Shown here piece after piece: positions 20,301 through 29,658 of a DNA stretch of 64,000 nucleotides (position 1 is its first letter; each line of letters opens with the position of its first letter). The notes beneath the pieces were generated by a model, which was not told the DNA's origin, searched no databases, and saw only the letters and a list, made by a program, of their open reading frames with translations. The position numbers and the translations under genes are program-made. The stretch spans positions 248,001-312,000 of the forward strand of contig NZ_JAKWBL010000002.1 in assembly GCF_022513635.1 (NCBI RefSeq), given 5' to 3'. Source of the DNA: Paraniabella ginsengisoli. GTDB lineage: Bacteria; Bacteroidota; Bacteroidia; Chitinophagales; Chitinophagaceae.

Positions 20301-20504
20301 GCTGCTGCCACCAGCCGGATACCTTTAGGGATAGTGATCGTAGGCGGTATTATTTTTTCTCTGATACTTACGTTATATATTTTACCTTGTATCTACAGTG
20401 ATCTTTCATCCCGCAAAAAGAGAAAAGAGTTTGAGGAAATGTTAGAAGAAGAAAATAAAGAAAGCGGGCAGCATAAGCTGGAAGAAGCGCGGATGCAGCA
20501 TTAA
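17353..20504 (+). CDS. RND multidrug efflux permease, HAE-1 type (one frame break)
   Basis: Proton-driven inner-membrane pump of about 1050 residues with the standard layout of twelve membrane segments and two large periplasmic loops. MNISELSLRRPVLAIV opens TM1; LATGLVVDDGIVVTENI in TM4 carries the Asp pair of the proton relay, and GLVTKNGILIVEF in TM10 carries the Lys. These fit drug exporters (HAE-1) rather than the heavy-metal group. The frame breaks in an A6 run near 19685; one added A restores DDLKKIFVKNNAGQ. Substrates cannot be inferred. Confidence 0.95.
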
Positions 20505-20534
20505 TAATAACTGTTGTTATAATTTTTAGTTAAT

Positions 20535-21869
20535 ATGATTTCGATAAGAACAGTGTTTTTGGGAGTAGTTTATATTTTATGTCATTGTGGAATGGCTCAT
20601 GCCCAGCGTGTTTTAACCCTGGATGAAGCCATAGCAACTGCATTACAGAATAACTACAATATACAAATAGCTAAAAATGATTCTCTTGTTGCAGCTATCG
20701 ATTACAGTTATCGCAATGCCGTTTTTTTGCCTTCTGTAAATGCGGAAGCAACAAGAACATTCAATAATAATAGCCAACGGCAAACGCTTGCGGATGGTAC
20801 AGAACGCAAGTCGAGCCATATACCGTCTAATAATTTACAGGCAAGTATCGGGTTGGATTGGATTCTTTTTGATGGGTTGAGAATGTTTGCCACAAGAGAC
20901 AAAGCAAAAGTATTGCTGGAAGCAGGTTCTTACACGGCAAAAGAGCAGGTAATAAACACGGTAGCGCAAGTGGTAAATACTTATTACAATATAGCGCGAC
21001 AGCAACAGTTAGTTCGGGCTACTGATGTTCAGATTAAATTAAACAAAGACAGGGCAAAGCTAGCTCAATATAAATTAGAAATTGGAAGTGGCGCCAAACC
21101 TGATGTACTCCAAAGTAAGGTCGATTTGAATGAGCAAATTGCTTTAAAAATGCAGCAGGAAACATTAATTGGCCAGTTGAAGGAGCAGCTGGTACAGGCT
21201 ATGAACAGTAGTGTAAGAGAGCATGAGTTTGAAGTTCCTGATACAATTCCGTTAAATAAATTCATAGCATTAGGTGACATACAAGATGGTATTGAAAAAA
21301 CAAATCCAACTTTGTCGCTGGCGCGCACCAATATAGATGTGGCCCAATATACACTTAAGGAAACTAAAGCAGGACTGTGGCCCACTATTTCTTTTGGAAC
21401 AGCATATAACTATAACCGAACAGTTAACAGACGTGTGTTGAATAATTTCTCTACGTTATTCAATCAACTTAATGGGTACAATTACGGCTTCACTGCATCA
21501 GTACCAATTTTTAATCAGTTTAGAGTGCGCCGCCAGATTCGCCAGGACAAACTAAACGTGAATATGCAAGAACTTAACTATGATAATCAAAAATCGCTTG
21601 TTTATTTATCTGTAATTAATGCATTTAAAGATTATCAGCAACAACAAAAACTTTTAAGGCTGGAAGAAGAAAGCATACAGCTTGCAGAAGAAAATGTGGG
21701 AATTGTTTTTGAAACATACAAATTGGGTGCGGCAACACTGGTTCAACTTCGTGAAGCGCAATTAAGTCTGGCTATGGCTTACGACAGGCTGATCGCAGCT
21801 CGTTATAATCTTAAACTTTCTGAAACCGAACTATTAAGACTGAAAGGCGATATTGTTAAATCCAATTAA
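20535..21869 (+). CDS. TolC-family outer-membrane efflux protein
   Basis: Uninterrupted 444-residue outer-membrane factor of the pump. Signal peptide ending near GMAHA, then two copies of the OEP repeat with long helices (LTLDEAIATALQNNYNIQIAKN at the first, LVQLREAQLSLAMAYDRLIAARYNL at the second). It follows the permease after 30 bases, completing a tripartite operon. Its stop codon overlaps by four bases the stop of the convergent GtrA gene. Confidence 0.93.
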   Translation: MISIRTVFLGVVYILCHCGMAHAQRVLTLDEAIATALQNNYNIQIAKNDSLVAAIDYSYRNAVFLPSVNAEATRTFNNNSQRQTLADGTERKSSHIPSNNLQASIGLDWILFDGLRMFATRDKAKVLLEAGSYTAKEQVINTVAQVVNTYYNIARQQQLVRATDVQIKLNKDRAKLAQYKLEIGSGAKPDVLQSKVDLNEQIALKMQQETLIGQLKEQLVQAMNSSVREHEFEVPDTIPLNKFIALGDIQDGIEKTNPTLSLARTNIDVAQYTLKETKAGLWPTISFGTAYNYNRTVNRRVLNNFSTLFNQLNGYNYGFTASVPIFNQFRVRRQIRQDKLNVNMQELNYDNQKSLVYLSVINAFKDYQQQQKLLRLEEESIQLAEENVGIVFETYKLGAATLVQLREAQLSLAMAYDRLIAARYNLKLSETELLRLKGDIVKSN

Positions 21870-22314
21870 TCTTCTTCCTTCTCAACATAATCGGGCAGAG
21901 TACCTTTTTTAAAAGTGAAATGACGTTGCGCCAGGTAACTTATTATTATCACAATAGCCGTGGTGGCTAATTGTCCAAAAGTTGGATAAATATGCAGTAC
22001 TTCTACTGCAAGTTTTAATAGCACATAATTCAGCAAAAGGTTAAAAAGACAAACCAGAAGATAACGAAACATCTGCACGCGCCCCCTTATTTTGCTGTCG
22101 TCAAAAACAACATATTTCATAAGGAAGAATCCCCAAAAAAAGCAGCGGTAAAAGAGATGATGAGTGAAGCAGTATAAGATTCAAAAGCATAAAAGCCCAG
22201 GTTTAAATCTTTTGCTTGTAAAATATAGTGGTAAGAAATATAAAATACAACAAGACCGAACACTGTGTTAGAAGCTCCCGAAACTGCATATCTGAAAGTT
22301 TGGAGGGGCATCAA
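21866..22314 (-). CDS. GtrA-family small membrane protein (one frame break)
   Basis: About 149 residues with four hydrophobic segments, the GtrA pattern: RYAVSGASNTVFGLVVFYISY at the N-terminus and VIIISYLAQRHFTFKKG near the end. GtrA proteins are thought to move undecaprenyl-linked sugars across the inner membrane for surface glycan modification. The frame breaks in a T7 run near 22130; one added base restores TAAFFWGFFLMKYVVFDD. No glycosyltransferase is directly beside it. Confidence 0.85.
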
Positions 22315-22404
22315 CTTTTTAAAGGGAGGATAAAAAAGTCAATGATCGGTAATATTAAATTCCTGACACTGTAAAAATGCTGTCTCATCTACTGCGAAGA
22401 TAGT

Positions 22405-22563
22405 AGGAAAGACGGGAAGTCGGAAAGACCGAAAGACGGGAAGTTGGAAAGTAAGAACGGAAGTTCGAAGGACTTCAATAAAATGGCAGCCAATCCAATT
22501 GCTGGTTTAAAAATATTCGTGCATATATATCTTCCGGACTTCCGGTCTTCCCGTCTTCCCGAC
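22405..22563. repeat. Phased GGAAGTC/GGAAAGACC repeat with inverted copy
   Basis: Left block 22405-22476 is built of units such as GACGGGA, AGTCGGA, AAGACCG and GGAAGTT; right block 22531-22563 (CTTCCGGACTTCCGGTCTTC and following bases) is its inverse. The two could fold into a long imperfect hairpin upstream of argS. The 277-base gap otherwise holds no gene. Confidence 0.55.
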
Positions 22564-22571
22564 TATCTTTG
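22564..22571 (+). promoter_or_regulatory. -7 promoter element of argS
   Basis: TATCTTTG matches the Bacteroidota TAnnTTTG element exactly, 20 bases before the argS ATG. It directly follows the right arm of the inverted repeat, so the repeat lies where the -33 region would be. Confidence 0.5.
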
Positions 22572-22591
22572 TACCAAAATTATAAAAAGGT

Positions 22592-24361
22592 ATGAGTATT
22601 GTTGCGGAATTGAAGCCGGTTATTGTAGCTACTTTAAATGATTTGTATAAGCAAAATTTTACTGAAGATAATATTGCTATAAATATTACCAAGCCAGAAT
22701 TTGAAGGTGATTACACATTGGTGCTTTTTTCGTTTATTAAACAATTGAAGAAAAAACCTGAAGAGATAGGGGATGAGATAGGCAAGCAGCTTGTGAGTAA
22801 TTATCCGCAATTAATAACTGCTTATAATGTCATCAAGGGGTTTCTTAATCTTTCTGTTAATGATAATTACTGGAAGCAGTTTCTTCAACAGCATTATCAT
22901 CAAACAGAACTTTCAATCCCGGAACATGTGTCAAGAAAGATTATGCTGGAATATGCATCGCCAAATACCAACAAGCCTTTGCATTTGGGACATTTGAGAA
23001 ATATTTTTTGGGCTGGAGTGTATCTGAAATATTAAAAAACAAGGGAATGAAGTTTTCAAAAGCTCAATTTCCAACGACAGGGGTATCCATATTTGTAAAT
23101 CGATGGTAGCCTGGCAGCAATTTGCAAACGGGCAAACGCCGCAAGAAGCAAGCATTAAAGGCGATCATTTAGTTGGTGATTATTATGTGCTTTTTGGTGC
23201 CAAACACAAAGAGCAAATAGCAGCGTTGATTGAAGAGGGAATGACAAAAGAAGAAGCGGATAAAAATACGCCGATTATGAAAGCAGCGCAGCAAATGCTG
23301 GTAGATTGGGAGCAGGGAAAAGAGGATGTTGTAGCACTCTGGCAAAAGATGAACAGCTGGGTTTATGAAGGTTTCGGTAAAACATACACCCGCATTGGCG
23401 CCGATTTTGACAAGAATTACTACGAAAGCCAAACCTATCTATTAGGTAAAGAATTTGTGCAGGAAGGCTTGAAAAAAATGTGTTTTATCAAAAAGATGAT
23501 GGTAGTGTTTGGATCGATTTGACATCAGATGGATTAGATGAAAAAATTGTGCAACGTAAAGACGGAACATCCGTTTATATTACACAAGACCTTGGCCTGG
23601 CTGATGAAAAATATAAAGATTTTCCTTATGATGAAAGCATTTATGTGATTGCTGATGAACAGAACTATCACATGAAAGTATTGAAACTTATTTTGCAAAA
23701 ATTAGGAAAACCTTATGCCGATAGCATTCATCATTTAAGTTATGGGTTAGTAGAATTACCCAGCGGCCGCATGAAAACACGCGAAGGAACTGTAGTTGAC
23801 GCCGATGACTTAATGGACGAATTGGTAAATGTAGCCGCCGCTAAAACAGAAGAACTGGGCAAAGTAAGTGGCTTTTCAGAAGCAGAACTGAAAGAACTTT
23901 ATGAAACCATTGCTTTAGGCGCTTTAAAGTTTTTTCTGTTAAGAGTTGATCCTAAAAAGCGAATGGTGTTTAACCCTGAAGAAAGTATCGACTTTCATGG
24001 TTTTACCGGACCATTTATACAATACACACATGCCCGCATTAAATCGGTGTTGAGAACTGAAACTATTGCTGATACTTCCATTAACACAGATTTATTGCCT
24101 CTCGAAAAAGAATTAGTATTTCTATTGGAACAATTTGGCGTAACGATACAACAGGCTGCGACAGAATTTAACCCGTCGCTGTTAGCTATTTATGCATTCA
24201 ACCTTTCCAAATTGTTTAATAGCTTTTATGCCGCACATTCTATACGTAATGCAGAAAGCGAAGAGAAAAAGCAATTACGGTTAAAAATCAGTTTGCTTAC
24301 TGCAAAGACTATAGCAGCAACTATGAAGTTGTTGGGAATAAAAGTGCCGGAAAGAATGTAG
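22592..24361 (+). CDS. argS: Arginyl-tRNA synthetase (three frame breaks)
   Basis: Charges tRNA-Arg with arginine. About 590 residues when repaired. The N-terminal tRNA-binding domain is followed by the class I HIGH motif as HLGHLRN with SPNTNKPLHLGH, then the Rossmann domain (YVIADEQNYHMKVLKL) and the anticodon-binding domain ending in the typical IKVPERM. The frame breaks near 23009 (T run), 23046 (A run after GGG) and 23478 (A7 run); each is repaired by adding one base. An essential gene with three breaks argues strongly for sequence errors. Confidence 0.95.
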
Positions 24362-24405
24362 GGAATTGCAATATTGATTTGAAAAATAATTACAGGAATA
24401 TTTTC

Positions 24406-26429
24406 TTAATGTAAAATCACTGTTCCCAATTGGTCCGTTATTTCACGTTCCATATCTTTTAATGAGCGGTGAATAAAATGCAGCTCGCGAAACTTTTCAA
24501 AATTTTTGTCAAGCTCCATGTCCTGCTGGTTTTGCAGCAACATGCGTTTGATTTTTTTAGCTTTAGATAACGAATGGCAGAAATAACAATGTCCTTCGTT
24601 CTGTCTTCCGAAATCAGTTTAAAGGCATTCAATTCATCCTCATTTCCATCAGCAACCGTTCGCACAAATTCATCATAAGCTTGTTGAAAAAGTTTTCGTT
24701 GATATCCTGTATTTTGGCCTGCTTTTTCTATCCACTTTTTACTTTCTTCATAAGGATGGTTCAATAATGAAATAACAAAAGTGCTTAACGCCTTGTCATC
24801 ATGATAAATAAAGTATTTATCATTAAATAATTCCGGACGGCTTTGCAACAGTTCTTTAATAGCATGAACCAGTTGATATACATCTTTGTCTTCAATGTCC
24901 AGCTCATCAATTTCATTGAAAATGAATTCAGCCATTAATGTTTTATCATCCCAATGTCTGTGGCCATATTCCAATAAGATGCGTGCCAGTTCGCGTTCCT
25001 GGAGCTGATCTTTGAACAACATATCGAAAGTTGTATCATCGAAATTAGATGCTTCAGCTTTTGCAGCATTTTCTTTACCAGCACTGGTTACGACAGCTTT
25101 TCTTTCCTGCACAGAAATACGATCCCTGATATATTTATTCACTAAAGCATTCAGGCCGGTTTCGTCAATGCCCAAAATGGTTGAAGACTGCTTAATATAA
25201 TCTTGTTGTTTAGTAAAATCTTCAACCTTATTAACACGCGAAATTGATTCCGCAATTTTATTAACCAGCTCCGATTTTTTTACTGGATCGTTTCCAACGT
25301 CTTTCAGCGACAACTCTAACTGGAAAAGTATGAAGTCTTTTTTATTTGCCTGAATAAATTCAATAAATGTTGAGGCGCCAACTTTGTTCACATAACTATC
25401 GGGGTCTTCTCCATCAGGAATCAATACCAGCTTCACGTTTAAGCCTTCTTCCAATGCCAGATCAAGTCCGCGCAAAGCAGCTTTCACACCTGCGCTGTCA
25501 CCATCATAAATAATGGTAAGGTTGTTTGTGTATTTCTTTACAAGTCTTAATTGGTCAATAGTTAGCGATGTACCGCCTGATGCTACTACATTTTCAATAC
25601 CTGCCTGATGCAATGATACTACATCGGTGTAACCCTCTACCAACAGGCATTCGTCCGCTTTATCAATGGCAGTACGTGCAAAATAAGAGCCGTAAAGGAT
25701 TTTGCTTTTTACATACAATTCATTTTCCGGTGTGTTAATATACTTTGGCGCTTTTTCGTTTGTTTTTAATATACGGGCACCAAATCCAATTACTTTTCCG
25801 CTGTTATTATGAATAGGAAATATAACGCGGCCCCGGTAATTATCCTGTAAGTTACCGTTACGCTCTGCAATCAATCCTGATTTTAAAAGCAGCTCTTTAT
25901 TATATTGATTGGATAATGCTTCGTCCGTAAAAGCCGTTCTTGCTTCCGGCGAATAACCCAACCTGAATTTTTCAATAATGCCTTCTCTAAAGCCCCTTTC
26001 TTTAAAATAACTCAGGCCAATATCGCGCCCTTCTTCTGTTGTAAAAAGCTGATCGATAAAAAACTTTTCTGCAAAGCTGTTAATAATAAAAAGGCTATCT
26101 GCTGTTTGAAATTGTTCTTTCTGTTCCGGGCTCACAAATGTTTCCTCTACCTCAACGCTGTACTTATTAGCCAGCCATTTCAATGCTTCTACATAATTAT
26201 ATTTTTCATGTTCCATCACAAAGCTGATGGTATTGCCGCTTTTGCCGCAACCAAAACATTTATATATTTCCTTAGATGGAGAAACCGTGAATGATGGTGT
26301 TTTCTCGTTATGGAATGGGCAGTTGCCAAGATAATTGGCGCCGCGTTTTTTCAGTTTTACAAATTCGCCCACCACATCAATAATATCAATGCGCGAAAGA
26401 ATTTCCTGTATAGTTTGTTGTGAAATCAA
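24406..26429 (-). CDS. dnaG: DNA primase (one frame break)
   Basis: Makes RNA primers for replication. About 674 residues. The zinc finger is CPFH...CFGC near the N-terminus, and the toprim core has VEGYTDVVSLHQAG and IIYDGDSAG. The best start is the TTG at 26427-26429, giving MISQQTIQEIL, because the ATG at 26483 would add an atypical 18-residue leader. The frame breaks in a T7 run (plus strand) at 24552-24558; repair gives LKKIKRMLLQNQQDMELD and a stop at 24406-24408. Convergent with argS. Confidence 0.95.
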
Positions 26430-26496
26430 GGGCTTCGAAATTAAGCAATTTAAAGAAGAATAATGAAGCCAGCGACAGTGCAACTATTGAGCGAAT

Positions 26497-26533
26497 TTGC
26501 GACGCTCCGTTGATTTGAAGTGCTTATGGCATC
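26497..26533 (+). repeat. 37-nt dispersed repeat, copy 1
   Basis: A 37-base segment starting TTGCGACGCTCCGTTGATTT and ending GTGCTTATGGCATC. The inverse of 43505-43541 matches it at 32 of 37 positions. The first 14 bases also occur near 5493. It lies in a 283-base gap upstream of dnaG that otherwise holds only a small GGTCTGACC inverted repeat at about 26551-26577. Confidence 0.6.
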
Positions 26534-26712
26534 ATCGGGCTCTTCGCAACCTGGTCTGACCGTCCCGGTCTGACCAATAAAAAAGAAGAATAATTCTGCA
26601 TGAGATTATGGTTAAGGTTTGGCGATGGTATAGGGCATAATATATATCTTCTACCCAAACGTCAGCCCTGCAATGCCCAGTCTACTGTTGTGCGCTCGGC
26701 ATTTTTACTCTG

Positions 26713-27015
26713 TCAATTATGTTGTTTATAATGACAAGATTTGCATACTGAAACGATCCATTCAATTGGTTCTTTTCCAATGTTCCTCTTTGCGTATCTT
26801 TTGTGATGAACCTGAGTTGCACGTTCTCCACAATATACGCATTACCAATTATCTCGTTTGAGTACTACGTATCGTTTTCGCTGCCATCCATCTGATTTAA
26901 GATATACGTTTCTATAATAATCACGTCTTTGTTTACGTCTTCTGTCAAATAGCCAACGATTAAATAGAAATATTGTTATTCCAACAACTATTATGAGGAA
27001 ACCTTCCATACTCAT
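26713..27015 (-). pseudogene. Membrane-anchored HNH nuclease-like gene with in-frame stop
   Basis: From the ATG at 27013-27015 the frame encodes one N-terminal membrane segment (EGFLIIVVGITIFLF), a basic linker, and then an HNH/zinc-ribbon module: CVYC, QVHHKRY and CKSCH. A TAA at 26842-26844 interrupts the frame just after KRDNW and before CVYC, without any frame change, so either a point substitution or a sequence error is responsible. HNH modules usually cut DNA. The gene begins directly after the stop of the small membrane protein upstream, so the two form an operon. Confidence 0.6.
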
Positions 27016-27210
27016 TTATTTCTTCTTAATTGGAGCAAGTAGCAAATAAAAAATCCATGCGAACCAAGAAACAAAAATCACCGCTAAAATCCAAGCTAAT
27101 TTTTCGCTTCCCGTAGTTCTACGAGAACAGGCTATACTCAAAATTGGTAAAATCCAAATGAAAGAGATAATTCCTAAAATGATTAATGCAGAGAGTCCTG
27201 AATTGTCCAT
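27016..27210 (-). CDS. Small PLDc_N-like membrane protein
   Basis: A 64-residue protein with two membrane segments (residues ~8-27 and ~38-58) separated by CSRRTTGSEKLAW, and an FYLLLAPIKKK tail. This is the pattern of the phospholipase D N-terminal (PLDc_N) domain family, which also includes superinfection-immunity-like proteins. Its TAA is immediately followed by the ATG of the HNH-like gene, suggesting translational coupling. Function unknown. Confidence 0.7.
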   Translation of the reverse strand: MDNSGLSALIILGIISFIWILPILSIACSRRTTGSEKLAWILAVIFVSWFAWIFYLLLAPIKKK

Positions 27211-27290
27211 ATTTTGCAGTTTAAATCATTTGATTTTAAGGGTGTGTCCCCTCTGCTGACGCACAACATATTTATTTGCAAAATCGTCTT

Positions 27291-27709
27291 TCAAAGTTTT
27301 ACTTTCGACAACTGTTTTCCAATATCGTGAAACGCTTTTTCTATTTTCTTTTTCTTAGAGGTGTCAATTTTTTATTACCGCTTATATAATTTGCCATTAA
27401 AGGCTGGGGCATACCAACTCTTCTTGAAAAAGCAGAAATATTAATTTCCGGAATATTCTTTAATGCCTTATGCAATGTTGTCTCTTTCTTTTTAGCCGTT
27501 TTAATAAATCCTTCAAAACTAAGGTCTTCATCAATTTCTTCCCAATGAACTCCAATATTATCTGTTTCAAAACTTTCTCTTTGTTTTTTTGAGGCAAATT
27601 TTAATGTCGGATATTCTTCAAATAGCTCATAATATTCGGCACCGTTCTTTGTTTTTATATGAATGGCCTTATCATCTGTCCAAACCTTTATTACTTCAAT
27701 TTTCGGCAT
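27291..27709 (-). CDS. DUF2442-family protein with XRE-like tail (one frame break)
   Basis: About 139 residues. The N-terminal part (IKVWTDDKAIHIKTKNGAEY, FASKKQRESFETD) fits DUF2442; the C-terminal part (SAFSRRVGMPQPLMANYISG, KKLTPLRKKK) looks like a helix-turn-helix of the XRE type. The frame breaks in an A run near 27353; repair extends the end by KIEKAFHDIGKQLSKVKL to the stop at 27291-27293. It starts four bases after the DUF4160 stop. The DNA-binding tail suggests the regulator of a two-gene unit. Confidence 0.7.
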
Positions 27710-27713
27710 ATTA

Positions 27714-27961
27714 TTATTTATTAAAAAATCTATTCCAGTGATCGATAATTACACTCTTATTGTCTTTTATGACATTTTCTGCAATTTCAAATCACTTATT
27801 TTCAAACCGTTATTTTCCAACAACTGTATTTTAGGAACAACCTGAAACTTTGCAAACTCTTTCAATTTTCCTTTTCCCTTAATCACATGAATATGTATTG
27901 GCTCGTGATCGTTACTAAAAAACATAAATCGGAGCCCAAAGAATATGAATATGGTTGGCAT
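27714..27961 (-). CDS. DUF4160-family protein (one frame break)
   Basis: About 82 residues starting MPTIFIFFGLRFMFFSNDHEPIH (the HEPIHIHV segment is characteristic of DUF4160). A GTG six bases upstream is a less likely start. The frame breaks near 27776; repair gives AENVIKDNKSVIIDHWNRFF and a stop at 27714-27716. Upstream partner of the DUF2442 gene; as far as I recall these two families are often adjacent, and a toxin-antitoxin-like relation is possible but unproven. Confidence 0.7.
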
Positions 27962-27993
27962 CGACACAAAGGTAATAAAATTATAACCAAAAA

Positions 27994-28790
27994 TTATTCC
28001 AACTTCTTCAACTCAATATTTCTAAAATCTATAGGCTGTCCTTCACTTTGCAAAGCTATGTAGCCGCTTTTCAATGGTTTGCCGTCTGTTTTTTGCTGGG
28101 GATCATATCGGTTAGCTACACCACCGCCAATGCTGGGTTTGGAGTATTGCAAAACAGTATCGCCATTAATAATATGAGTAATTAAAGAGTCTTCCAAAAC
28201 GATCAATTCAGCCGTTACCCATTCGCCGGGTGGATATGTTTTAGAAGTAGAGTTCAGGCAATGGCCATTGTATTTAACCCCTGGTAAACGATCTCTGTTC
28301 CAGGTGAACACATATTGCCTGTTGGCCGCGGTTCGCCATCGGGTAATCCTGCTAAAAACTGCATCTCTACAGATATTGGCCAGTCCTGCTCTTTAGGCAT
28401 CGTGCGCGGGTCCTGCGAATGATACATAACGCCGCTGTTCAAAATAGTGTAGGAGGGAGCGTCCTTCCGCCATTCGCCGGTAAACCGGTATTCAAGCTTT
28501 AAATGGTATTTAGAAAAAGGCGTTTTATAATAAAGGTGTCCGTATTTTTCATTAAAAACATCGTAGCCATCATAGCGAACTTTTATCATGCCGTCCTCCA
28601 CTCTGAAAGTTTTGGCGTAATTATCACCTGTTTCATAATGATGAATTTTTACAAACCAGTCATCAAGGTTTTTGCCATTAAAAAGCGAAATCCATTCAGA
28701 CTTTTGATCTGATTTTTTTGACGCTTTTGGCGAGCAAGAAGAAATAAATAGGATCGATAATAAAAATGCTGCAACCGATATTTTCCGCAT
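27994..28790 (-). CDS. DUF1080 lipoprotein, 3-keto-disaccharide hydrolase family (one frame break)
   Basis: About 265 residues. A lipoprotein signal ends in LFISSCSPK, then a concanavalin-like DUF1080 domain: WISLFNGKNLDDW, NSGVMYHSQD, and the terminal IDFRNIELKKL. Members cleave 3-keto-glycosides made by GMC-type dehydrogenases. The frame breaks in a GGGG run near 28275; one added G restores VYQGVKYNGHCLN. Last gene of the minus-strand group with the dehydrogenase small subunit and GMC gene, which makes a joint 3-keto-sugar role likely. Confidence 0.85.
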
Positions 28791-28911
28791 GATAAAAATT
28801 TACAGCAAAATAAGCTGTTTTGATTTCAATTCTGCTATTTACAATAGGTAAAATAAAAACAGCTATCAAAGTGATAGCTGTAATAATATTTTTTCAAAAA
28901 TCTAACTGAGC

Positions 28912-29580
28912 TTATGCATCAAAGCTCAAACACACTTCCAGTTCTCTGGGCGTATAAGCCATGCCGTATTGCTTCAATACATCATCAGGAACACCATTCC
29001 ATTGATTGGGCTTATTTCCGGCATACCCCAAATCCTTAACACCCATTTCTGATGTATAAAATCCGGTGGCTGTCAGATCGCGTATCGTTGAAAAGAAAGC
29101 AACGCCTTGAGTTAGTTCAGACTTGCCTTTGGCCCTTTCAGGATAAGCGATTAAATCGACCACTTCAATTCTTTGCTGCTCACTGCAATCTTTAAATGAT
29201 TTGTTGAATTTTTTCAAACAAAACATGTCAAGCCATTTAAGCCCGCCACGCATAGGTACTTGAAATTTAGGTTGATCTTTTACTGTAAACTCAATAAAAT
29301 CGGGCACCTTAGCTTCGCTGGCGCTGCCGCTTACGGCGTCTTTTGGAATAATAATATCTCCCAATATCGTAATTGTTGCTATTTCATGTTCGTTAAAAAA
29401 CTTCGGCATATTTTCTAAAGCCTTCAGTTCTTGCAATTCGTCTTCATATCGGTGAACGCCGGGTTTGAAGGCCTCCTTTGCAGCCTCTTCTTTCTTTTCA
29501 CCAGGTTTACAGCCTGCTGCCAGTGTTGCAGAAGCAAGTGCGCTTGCTGCTATATATTTTAGAGATTCTCTACGTTTCAT
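28912..29580 (-). CDS. Gluconate 2-dehydrogenase subunit 3 family protein
   Basis: Uninterrupted, 222 residues. The N-terminus MKRRESLKYIAAS with a Cys at residue 24 (LAAGCKPG) looks like a Tat-type lipoprotein signal. The body (FFNEHEIATITILGDIIIPKD, VPDFIEFTVKDQP) is the small-subunit family that escorts FAD-dependent GMC dehydrogenases to the periplasm. It is directly downstream of the GMC gene, separated by a 78-base spacer that contains a small inverted repeat. Confidence 0.88.
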   Translation of the reverse strand: MKRRESLKYIAASALASATLAAGCKPGEKKEEAAKEAFKPGVHRYEDELQELKALENMPKFFNEHEIATITILGDIIIPKDAVSGSASEAKVPDFIEFTVKDQPKFQVPMRGGLKWLDMFCLKKFNKSFKDCSEQQRIEVVDLIAYPERAKGKSELTQGVAFFSTIRDLTATGFYTSEMGVKDLGYAGNKPNQWNGVPDDVLKQYGMAYTPRELEVCLSFDA

Positions 29581-29603
29581 TTTAATCAGTTGTTGTGATG
29601 ACA

Positions 29604-29652
29604 GTTAACAGATGACAGAGACAGTTCTTTCTATCAACTGTCATCTGCCAAC
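29604..29652. repeat. Small inverted repeat between dehydrogenase genes
   Basis: GTTAACAGATGACAG (29604-29618) and CTGTCATCTGCCAAC (29638-29652) pair at 13 of 15 positions. It looks like a short phased repeat similar to others in the window, and could also act as an mRNA processing or attenuating hairpin between two co-transcribed genes. Confidence 0.4.
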
Positions 29653-29658
29653 CGTCAA

